A stretch of 21,596 nucleotides of DNA from Candidatus Stercoripulliclostridium pullicola (GTDB lineage Bacteria > Bacillota > Clostridia > Christensenellales > DTU072), in assembly GCA_017694145.1 (NCBI GenBank), contig JADINF010000025.1, positions 1 through 21,596 of the forward strand. Direction: 5' to 3'. The first letter of the stretch is position 1. Each line of letters begins with the position of its first letter. The notes under the pieces were generated by a model, which worked only from the letters and a program-made list of their open reading frames with translations, ran no database searches and was not told where the DNA came from. Below are positions 15,226 through 21,596 of this stretch, one piece after another. Position numbers and translations under genes: made by a program.

Positions 15226-16506
15226 ATGAAACGCACCAAAGTTCTTGCGCTGATACTTGCCGTAGCAGTGCTTGCAACCGCTGTTTTCGCCCTCACCGCC
15301 TGCAAAGACGACGAAACCAAAGGCGAGATCACCCTTCCCGCGTATGAAGCGATAGAAACCCCCGATTATTCCTCGGTGACCGTTCCCGCGGATTTCAAAA
15401 TCGGCTTCATCTTCCTTCACGACGCCAACAGCACCTATGACAAAAACTTCATAGACGCCGCCGAAGAAGCGGTCGCCGCTATGGGACTTACCGACGCTCA
15501 GGTCGAGTACAGAACCAACATTGACGAGAGCGAAGAGTGCTACAACACCGCACGCGAACTCGTCGACGCAGGCTGCGACGTTATATTCGCGGACTCTTTC
15601 GGTCACGAAACCTATATGCTCAAGGCTGCCAGAGAATTCCCGAACGTCGAATTCTGCCACGCCACCGGCACCATGGCTCACACCGCGGGTCTTGCGAACT
15701 TCCACAACGCGTTCGCTTCCATCTATGAAGGCAGATATCTTGCGGGTATCGCCGCGGGCATGAAGCTCAAAGAGCTCTACGGCGACGAAAACGGCAACGT
15801 CTCCGCCGAGAATGCGAAAATCGGTTATGTAGGCGCTTTCACCTATGCAGAAGTTATCTCCGGATATACCTCTTTCTATCTCGGAGCGAAATCGGTTGTT
15901 TCCAACGTAACGATGGAAGTCACCTTCACCGGCTCCTGGTATGACGAAGCCGCCGAGAGAGAAGGCGCGAACAACCTTATTTCGAGAGGCGCGAAGCTCA
16001 TAAGCCAGCACGCCGACTCCATGGGCGCTCCTTCCGCTTGCGAAGTTGCGGGTATCCCCAACGTTTCCTACAACGGAAGCACTTACAGCGCTTGCCCCAA
16101 CACCTTCATCGTTTCTTCGAGGATCAACTGGGTACCTTACTTCAAGTACATCATCGCTCAGAAAGCTAAGGGCGAAGCTATCGCCGCCGATTATACCGGT
16201 AGCATTAAAGACGGCTCCGTAGTTCTTACCAATCTCGGAAGCGCTGCTGCCGCGGGCACCGTCGAGGCTATCGTTGCCGCGAGAACTCAGCTTGCCAACG
16301 GCACCCTCAACGTGTTCGACACTTCGAAGTTCACCGTTGGCGGCGAAACCAAAACGAGCTATAAAGCAGACGTCGATACCGACGATAAATACACTCCCGA
16401 TACCGAAGTTATCGAGAACGGCATCTTCCGCGAGAGCAAATTCCGTTCCGCTCCTTACTTCGATCTCAGGATCGACGGCATCACGCTCCTCGACGAGAAG
16501 TTCTAA
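15226..16506 (+). CDS. BMP/PnrA-family nucleoside-binding lipoprotein of ABC transporter
   Basis: 426 residues. A signal peptide (MKRTK, then a hydrophobic core) ends in the lipobox L23-T24-A25-C26, so the protein is anchored outside the membrane. The mature part is a BMP-domain periplasmic-type binding protein (KIGFIFLHDANSTYDKNFIDAA, GCDVIFADSFGHE, AFASIYEGRYLAGIAAG, KIGYVGAFTYAEVISGY), the family that binds purine nucleosides for import. TGGAGG at 15212-15217 sets the start. It is followed by the ATPase and two permeases of the same transporter. Codons lean strongly to C-ending ones (GCC, ACC, AAC, GAC) and differ from the regulatory genes nearby, as for a highly expressed protein. Exact ligand cannot be told; riboflavin-type members of the family are a less likely alternative. 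Confidence 0.92.
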   Translation: MKRTKVLALILAVAVLATAVFALTACKDDETKGEITLPAYEAIETPDYSSVTVPADFKIGFIFLHDANSTYDKNFIDAAEEAVAAMGLTDAQVEYRTNIDESEECYNTARELVDAGCDVIFADSFGHETYMLKAAREFPNVEFCHATGTMAHTAGLANFHNAFASIYEGRYLAGIAAGMKLKELYGDENGNVSAENAKIGYVGAFTYAEVISGYTSFYLGAKSVVSNVTMEVTFTGSWYDEAAEREGANNLISRGAKLISQHADSMGAPSACEVAGIPNVSYNGSTYSACPNTFIVSSRINWVPYFKYIIAQKAKGEAIAADYTGSIKDGSVVLTNLGSAAAAGTVEAIVAARTQLANGTLNVFDTSKFTVGGETKTSYKADVDTDDKYTPDTEVIENGIFRESKFRSAPYFDLRIDGITLLDEKF

Positions 16507-16527
16507 TCACAAACCAAACAAATAAGA

Positions 16528-16580
16528 GTAATGCGGGGGTATTTTCCCCGCATTACCGCTTATTAGCGGCGGCGAAGCCG
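16528..16580 (+). other. Intercistronic hairpins between lipoprotein and ATPase genes
   Basis: GTAATGCGGGG (16528-16538) and CCCCGCATTAC (16546-16556) form a perfect 11-bp stem with no T tract after it. Smaller stems follow (CCGCT/AGCGG 16556-16569, or CGGC-GAA-GCCG 16570-16580). This placement is typical of an mRNA-stabilising or partial-termination element that keeps the binding protein more abundant than the membrane parts. Confidence 0.7.
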
Positions 16581-16596
16581 CTCTACGGAGGCGAAT

Positions 16597-18771
16597 GTGG
16601 ATAACATAAAAGCCCTTGAACTTAAAAACATTACCAAGACGTTCGGCGAAGTCGTTGCCAATAAGGACGTCAATCTCGAAGTGTACCGCGGAGAGATATT
16701 GTCCCTTCTCGGGGAGAACGGAAGCGGAAAGACCACGCTTATGAATATGCTTTCCGGCATCTATTATCCCGACGAGGGGCATATTTTCGTGAACGGCGAG
16801 CCCGCCGCGATACGTTCGCCGCGCGACGCATACCATTATAAAATAGGTATGGTGCACCAGCACTTCAAACTGGTGGATATTTTCTCCGGAGTGGACAACA
16901 TAATCCTCGGAGAAAAGCTGAAAGAGCTCCCGTACAAAGAGGAAAAAGCGGCGATGAAAGCGGAAGGCAAGAACGTCGCGGCGCTTCCTTTCTTAAGGCT
17001 CGGGAGAAGGATAAAATTCAATTACCTTGCCCGTAACCGCGGTAAAGCCATACAGGCTATAGCCGACAAATACGGATTCGAGGTAGACCTTAAAAAGAAA
17101 ATATACGACATGTCCGTGAGCGAGAAGCAGACTGTCGAGATCATAAAGGTTTTATACAGAGGAGCGGATATCCTCATTCTAGACGAGCCGACGGCGGTGC
17201 TGACGCCGCAGGAAACGGAAAAGCTTTTCGACGTCATGCGCGCGATGAAAGCGGACGGCAAGTCTTTGATAATAATAACCCACAAACTTAACGAAGTCAT
17301 GGCGATATCCGACAGGGTGGCGGTGCTCCGTAAAGGGGAGCACGTCGCGACCGTCAATACCGCCGAAACCAACGAAAAAGAGCTCACAGAAATGATGGTG
17401 GGCAAGAAAGTGGATCTCAATATCGAGCGTTCCGTCCCCGTAGACAGCGTGGACCGTCTCGCGGTCAAAGAGCTCACGGTAGTGAACCGCGAAGGGGTGA
17501 AAGCGCTCGACAACGTGTCGTTTACCGCGCGTTCGGGAGAGATACTCGGTATCGCGGGTATCGCTGGAAGCGGGCAGAGAGAGTTGCTCGAAGCGATAGC
17601 GGGCTTACAGAAGACCGAAGGGGGCGACATACTCTATTTCGATCCCTATAAAAACGACGCCGAAGTGGACCTCAAGAAAAAGACTCCCATGGAGATACGC
17701 GATCTCGGCGTCAGACTTTCTTTCGTTCCCGAGGACAGGCTCGGAATGGGACTCGTCGGCAATATGGACATCATCGACAATATGATGCTCCGCTCCTACA
17801 GCAAGGGACCGCTTATGTTCCTCGACAGAAAGAACCCCAAGCATCTTGCGGACGAGATAATAGAGGAGCTTGAAGTGGTCACCCCTTCGTCGCATACGCC
17901 GGTGAGAAGGCTCTCGGGCGGCAACGTGCAGAAGGTGCTCGTAGGGCGCGAGATAGCGGCGGCGCCTACGGTGCTCATGGCGGCGTATCCGGTGCGCGGG
18001 CTCGACATCAACAGTTCTTACACGATATATAATCTTCTGAACGAACAGAAGAAGAAAGGGGTAGCCGTTATCTACGTGGGCGAAGACCTCGACGTTCTCA
18101 TAGACCTTTGCGACAGAATACTCGTTCTGTGCGCCGGTAAGGTCAGCGGCATTGTCGACGGCAGAAACGTAACGAAAGAAGAGATAGGACTTCTGATGAC
18201 CGCCCATTCGGCGAACGGCGAACATTCGGCAATCGGTAAAACCGAAACAAAAGCCGACATAGAGGTTGCCGTAGACGACAAAACGGTAGCCGAAATCGAT
18301 GTAAACGAAAGCGAATGCGTAAATTCCGAACCGACGGAAGAAACGTGCGGAAGCGAAAGCGTTAAGGAAGACGCCGCGAACGTTGAACCCGTAAGCGAGG
18401 AAACCGCCGAGCGTGTAAAAGAGCTTATGAGAAGCGTGCGCAACAGCCGCACTCCCTATTTCACCGAGAAGAAGGGGGAAGCGAAGGTAAGGCAAATGCC
18501 CGTAAAAAAGGAAGTCACCCCCGCCGTTAAAGAAGAAGTATCGGAAATCCCGGTTGCGGAAGAGGGCGCGGTAAACGCGGGAAATGCGGGAAGCGTAGCG
18601 GACGCGGAAACGGAGAGCGCCGTAAGCTTGCCGGAAGCCGATTTCGCTCCCGAAAAGGGCGAAAAAGCGGAAGCGAAAGCGAAGCCCGCGAAAAGCAAAA
18701 AGAAAAACTCGGGCGCAGTGAAGCGCGCGTCTCGTGCCGATCGCAAGAGCGGCGGGAAAAAGGAGGCGTAG
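16597..18771 (+). CDS. Nucleoside ABC transporter ATP-binding protein, twin NBD with long charged tail
   Basis: 724 residues from a GTG after CGGAGG; typical members have ~510. NBD1 has Walker A GENGSGKTT (39-47), Q-loop MVHQHF, and Walker B ILILDEPTA (192-200); its signature reads MSVSEKQ where LSVG-x-x-Q is usual. About 40 extra residues (~108-150, Lys/Arg-rich) separate Q-loop and signature. NBD2 has the degenerate Walker A GIAGIAGSGQREL (~318) usual in this family and a good signature LSGGN (439-443). From ~533 to the end is a low-complexity Ala/Glu/Lys tail, acidic first and very Lys-rich at the end. It powers the permeases encoded immediately after; only one base separates its stop from the next ATG. 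The tail is probably disordered and its role is unknown. Confidence 0.92.
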   Translation: MDNIKALELKNITKTFGEVVANKDVNLEVYRGEILSLLGENGSGKTTLMNMLSGIYYPDEGHIFVNGEPAAIRSPRDAYHYKIGMVHQHFKLVDIFSGVDNIILGEKLKELPYKEEKAAMKAEGKNVAALPFLRLGRRIKFNYLARNRGKAIQAIADKYGFEVDLKKKIYDMSVSEKQTVEIIKVLYRGADILILDEPTAVLTPQETEKLFDVMRAMKADGKSLIIITHKLNEVMAISDRVAVLRKGEHVATVNTAETNEKELTEMMVGKKVDLNIERSVPVDSVDRLAVKELTVVNREGVKALDNVSFTARSGEILGIAGIAGSGQRELLEAIAGLQKTEGGDILYFDPYKNDAEVDLKKKTPMEIRDLGVRLSFVPEDRLGMGLVGNMDIIDNMMLRSYSKGPLMFLDRKNPKHLADEIIEELEVVTPSSHTPVRRLSGGNVQKVLVGREIAAAPTVLMAAYPVRGLDINSSYTIYNLLNEQKKKGVAVIYVGEDLDVLIDLCDRILVLCAGKVSGIVDGRNVTKEEIGLLMTAHSANGEHSAIGKTETKADIEVAVDDKTVAEIDVNESECVNSEPTEETCGSESVKEDAANVEPVSEETAERVKELMRSVRNSRTPYFTEKKGEAKVRQMPVKKEVTPAVKEEVSEIPVAEEGAVNAGNAGSVADAETESAVSLPEADFAPEKGEKAEAKAKPAKSKKKNSGAVKRASRADRKSGGKKEA

Positions 18772-18772
18772 A

Positions 18773-19873
18773 ATGGTTGCGAATACGAAAAAAGAAAGAG
18801 AGCCTTTGTTCCATATTTCCAAAAGGACGGATATAGCCGCCTGGAAGAAGTGGCTCGTGCGTGTGGTTGCGCTCGCCGGATCGCTTCTGATAGCGGGGCT
18901 TGTGAGCGCCTTCCTTACAGATTTCGGCAAGTTCGGCGATTTCTATAATTATCTGTTCACGGGAGCGCTCGGTACGACGTGGCGCATACAGGTGCTTTTC
19001 CAGAACTGGGCGATACTGATGTGCATCTCGCTCGCGGTGACTCCCGCGTTCAAGATGAAATTCTGGAATATCGGCGCGGAGGGGCAGACGCTTATAGCGG
19101 CGCTCGCCTCGGTCACCGTGATATGGTATCTCGGCGGTAAAGTCGCCGAACCCGTGCTTATACTTATAATGTTCGCCGCAAGCATACTCGCGGGAGCGGT
19201 GTGGGGCGTCATTCCCGCGATATTCAAAGCGTATTTCGGCACCAACGAGACGCTTTTCACGCTGATGATGAACTACATAGCCACCCACCTCGTGCTGTTT
19301 GCCGTCAACGCCTGGGCTACCGACGGCTCGGCTGTTCTGGGCGTTCTCGATCACGGCAGTTTCGACGGTATCTTCGGTCTCGAATATATCCAGAACGTCG
19401 TCTTCGTCACTATCGTGACCGTGATAATGTTCATATACCTTAAATACGCAAAGCACGGGTACGAACTCGAAGTCGTGGGAGAGAGCGTCAACACCGCGAA
19501 ATATATCGGCATAAACGTCAGGAAAGTCATCATCAGGACGATGATATTCTCCGGCGTTCTGTGCGGCTTCGCGGGCTTCCTCCTCGTCGGCGGTTCCACT
19601 ACTCCCACCGTAAACGCCGACCTTGTGGGCGGCAGAGGATTCACGGCGATCCTCGTATCGTGGCTCGCGCAGTTCAATCCTATAGTGATGATATTCGTGA
19701 CGCTCCTCGTCGTATTCCTCGAGCGCGGCGCGGCGCAGGCGGCGAATTCGATGCGCCTGGGCGCTTCGAGCGCGTTCGTGGATATCGTCGTCGGTATATT
19801 CTTCCTTTTAATAATTGCTTCGGAGTTCTTCGTGAACTACCGCGTCGTATTCAGAAAGAAGGGAGGTAAATAA
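18773..19873 (+). CDS. Nucleoside ABC transporter permease 1 (BPD_transp_2)
   Basis: 366 residues from the ATG after AGGAGGCG; an in-frame ATG at 18734 lies within the ATPase gene without a ribosome site. A basic cytoplasmic N-terminus precedes about eight or nine hydrophobic segments, beginning with WLVRVVALAGSLLIAGLVSAFL. The family motif FKMKFWNIGAEGQ lies at ~96-108, and a cytoplasmic coupling loop is suggested by HGYELEVVGESVNTAKYIGINV, split here by residues that contact the ATPase in homologues. It forms the membrane channel with the next gene's product. Order (binding protein, ATPase, permease, permease) matches NupNOPQ/BmpA-NupABC nucleoside importers. Confidence 0.92.
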   Translation: MVANTKKEREPLFHISKRTDIAAWKKWLVRVVALAGSLLIAGLVSAFLTDFGKFGDFYNYLFTGALGTTWRIQVLFQNWAILMCISLAVTPAFKMKFWNIGAEGQTLIAALASVTVIWYLGGKVAEPVLILIMFAASILAGAVWGVIPAIFKAYFGTNETLFTLMMNYIATHLVLFAVNAWATDGSAVLGVLDHGSFDGIFGLEYIQNVVFVTIVTVIMFIYLKYAKHGYELEVVGESVNTAKYIGINVRKVIIRTMIFSGVLCGFAGFLLVGGSTTPTVNADLVGGRGFTAILVSWLAQFNPIVMIFVTLLVVFLERGAAQAANSMRLGASSAFVDIVVGIFFLLIIASEFFVNYRVVFRKKGGK

Positions 19874-19875
19874 GC

Positions 19876-20820
19876 ATGTTGACTTTCCTCAAAAGCGCAA
19901 TCGGTTTTTCAACGATATTCCTTTTCGGCTCGACGGGCGAAACTATCACCGAGAAGTCCGGTCACCTTAACCTCGGCACCCCCGGCATCATGTGCCTCGG
20001 CGCGCTCGGCGGCTGCATGGGGGAAAGGCTGTATCTTAGTTTGGTCGGTATCGGCGGCATACAAGCTTTTCCCGCCATTATTTTCGGTATATTGTTCGCG
20101 ATGCTGTTTGCGGGATTCGGAGGCGCTATCTACGGCTTCCTTACGATAACGCTGAGATGTAATCAGAACGTTACGGGACTTGCGATCACCACCTTCGGCG
20201 CGGGCGTAACCAATTTCTTTATCAATTATATCAACCGAACCGGTTTTGTCTATCTTTCTAATTGTTTCAGAGATCCCATTTCAACCGGCACTGACTGGTT
20301 CAGTATGCTATTCCTTTCGCACGGCGTACTTGTCTATACGGCGATAGCGCTCGCGCTCGTAGTGGCGTTCATACTGAAGAAAACGCGCGGCGGACTCAAT
20401 CTTACCGCGATAGGCGAAAATCCCGCCACCGCGGACGCCGCGGGCATCAACGTCACCGCGTATAAGTATACGGCTGTGCTCACGGGCTCCGCGATTTCCG
20501 GACTCGGCGGACTCTATTACATAATGGATTACCTCAACGGTAACTGGGAATATTCGATAGACGCGATGGGCTGGCTCGCCGTGGCGCTCGTCATCTTCTC
20601 GGTGTGGAAGCCCAACTGGGGCATCCTCGGCTCGATACTTTTCGGCGCGCTCTACATAATGCCCAGCTACATCGGCGTGAGCTTCTCGATCAAAGAGATC
20701 ATCAAGATGGTACCGTACGTCGCCACCGTTATTGTGCTCATCATAACCAGTATCGTGAACCGCAGAGAATCCCAGCCGCCCGCCTCCCTCGGATTATCCT
20801 ATTTCAGAGAGGAACGGTAG
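19876..20820 (+). CDS. Nucleoside ABC transporter permease 2 (BPD_transp_2)
   Basis: 314 residues, usual size. The start is 2 bp after the previous stop, with GGGAGGT overlapping the end of permease 1. It carries the family motif ITEKSGHLNLGTPGIMCLGA near the N-terminus, multiple hydrophobic helices, and the coupling-loop pattern LTAIGENPATADAAGINV at ~175-192. It pairs with permease 1 as a heterodimer and is the last gene of the operon, followed by a terminator. Confidence 0.92.
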   Translation: MLTFLKSAIGFSTIFLFGSTGETITEKSGHLNLGTPGIMCLGALGGCMGERLYLSLVGIGGIQAFPAIIFGILFAMLFAGFGGAIYGFLTITLRCNQNVTGLAITTFGAGVTNFFINYINRTGFVYLSNCFRDPISTGTDWFSMLFLSHGVLVYTAIALALVVAFILKKTRGGLNLTAIGENPATADAAGINVTAYKYTAVLTGSAISGLGGLYYIMDYLNGNWEYSIDAMGWLAVALVIFSVWKPNWGILGSILFGALYIMPSYIGVSFSIKEIIKMVPYVATVIVLIITSIVNRRESQPPASLGLSYFREER

Positions 20821-20857
20821 CCGAGGATACGAATCGAATAAACGTTAAAGCAAACGG

Positions 20858-20884
20858 AACGCCCCTTACGAAGGGGCGTTTTCA
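20858..20884. terminator. Terminator between the transporter operon and convergent lipid kinase gene
   Basis: Perfect arms AACGCCCCTT (20858-20867) and AAGGGGCGTT (20871-20880), followed by TTCAT on the plus strand; the minus-strand side is moderately T-rich, so it may serve both genes. Confidence 0.85.
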
Positions 20885-20924
20885 TATCGCGGGAATTCTT
20901 ATCGGCGTAATCGCGCGGGAAGTA

Positions 20925-21596
20925 TCAGCCTCTTCGCGAACCGGCCACTTTCAGCTTGTAATTCAGCTCCGTTACTTTGACCGTGAAATGACGATTGAGA
21001 TCGTCTACGGCTTCGCCGTCGGCGCAGAAAACCACGTCTTCCGCTAGTTCCACGTCGAGTTTGTTGAAAGGGGTGAAGGTAACTGTCTTTCCGAAATGCG
21101 GCTTCCCGAAGCCCATGAAGAAGGTGCGGAAGAAGGGGAAGAAAATTGCTACTTTGCCGAAAAAGCCCGTCGTTTTCGGCGCGCGTATGGTCAGAAGGCA
21201 CATCGGACCGCCGTCGCGGTACATGCGGTTGAAACGGAAGCCGAAACAGCGCGGCGAATTTATTATCATTATAAGCGTATACACGCCTTCGTATTTTTTG
21301 CCGTCCGCGACTAACTTAGCGGGCATACGGTTCACTTTATATTCTTTGACGACCCTCGCGATATACGCGAGCGCTTTGAAACGCTGTTTCTTTTTGAAAT
21401 CCACCACGTATCCCAAAGGGGTGAAAGTGCCCGCCGCGAGCACGTAAGTAAATAATCTTCCTTCGGCGGAGCCCACCGCGGAGATCGTTCTTTTGCGTCT
21501 TGCGCGCTTGTCCGCGGCTTCGTTGAGCGTTCCGCTGGGGTAATAACGCACTTCCGTGCCCGAAGCTATGTCGCGGTTTATAAGCCTGTTCAGCGT
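20925..21596 (-). CDS. Diacylglycerol/lipid kinase family protein (DagK/YegS/LCB5 type), cut by window edge
   Basis: The frame is open to the right edge, so the N-terminus is outside the window; 223 residues are visible. The visible part begins with TLNRLIN, which continues the GGDGT nucleotide-binding motif of the family, then YYPSGTLNEAA, matching the second conserved PxGTxN-x-x-A motif. The C-terminal beta-rich half has RYRDGG-like spacing (NRMYRDGGPMCLLTI), and ends with the family's DVVFCADGEAV motif. Such enzymes phosphorylate diacylglycerol or related lipids with ATP at the membrane, in lipid recycling. A basic RARRKR stretch follows the second motif. It is convergent with the transporter operon and unrelated to it. 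Confidence 0.85.
   Translation of the reverse strand, partial: TLNRLINRDIASGTEVRYYPSGTLNEAADKRARRKRTISAVGSAEGRLFTYVLAAGTFTPLGYVVDFKKKQRFKALAYIARVVKEYKVNRMPAKLVADGKKYEGVYTLIMIINSPRCFGFRFNRMYRDGGPMCLLTIRAPKTTGFFGKVAIFFPFFRTFFMGFGKPHFGKTVTFTPFNKLDVELAEDVVFCADGEAVDDLNRHFTVKVTELNYKLKVAGSRRG

Noticed and set aside
1..21596. CRISPR array, tRNA, rRNA, insertion sequence or integrase
   Set aside because: No spaced direct repeats, tRNA-like cloverleaf, rRNA segments, transposase or integrase motifs were seen on either strand.

Overview
The window looks like a chromosomal segment from an uncultured Gram-positive Firmicute, probably a gut clostridium (Clostridia or Christensenellales type). This rests on strong GGAGG ribosome sites, sigma-A-like TTGACA/TATAAT promoters, a NiaR-type niacin repressor, a lipoprotein-led nucleoside ABC transporter, and a NADH:flavin oxidoreductase of the BaiC/BaiH/enoate reductase kind. 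The taxonomic call is inference. Most of the window has moderately high GC. The first ~2.1 kb is clearly AT-rich and uses different codons, as expected of acquired DNA.

Layout. (1) 1-2091: C-terminal part of a reverse transcriptase-nitrilase fusion, cut by the left edge just before its YVDD catalytic box. It resembles the RT-nitrilase antiphage proteins (DRT type 1/UG1-like). (2) 2190-3397: a nicotinamidase-like isochorismatase-family hydrolase and a NiaR-type repressor, divergent around two good promoters and a perfect 11-bp inverted repeat beside the -10 of the hydrolase. (3) 3545-5191: a two-gene operon of a GNAT acetyltransferase and a TIR-domain protein whose C-terminal half looks like a degenerate relative of that GNAT. 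(4) 5342-7387: a flavin/Fe-S ene-reductase with its own promoter and terminator. (5) 7546-14137: a Cys-rich XRE regulator, then an apparent operon of two large paralogous membrane proteins (three N-terminal membrane segments, TrkA-N/RCK-like Rossmann units, C-terminal RyR-type domain) and a small YbjN-like protein. (6) 14299-14772: YbaK-type Cys-tRNA(Pro) deacylase. (7) 14879-20820: a strong promoter, a long structured leader RNA ending in an intrinsic terminator, then a four-gene BMP/PnrA-type nucleoside ABC transporter. (8) 20925-21596 (minus): C-terminal part of a diacylglycerol/lipid kinase, cut by the right edge.

Best candidates for something new: the RyR/TrkA-N twin membrane operon with its YbjN partner and XRE gene (possible nucleotide-gated membrane sensor or defence system); the GNAT + TIR-GNAT pair (possible NAD-linked immune module, here next to niacin-salvage genes); and the unidentified structured RNA ahead of the nucleoside transporter. 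The RT-nitrilase is the clearest immune gene but belongs to a known class. No rRNA, tRNA, CRISPR array, IS element or integrase gene was seen.
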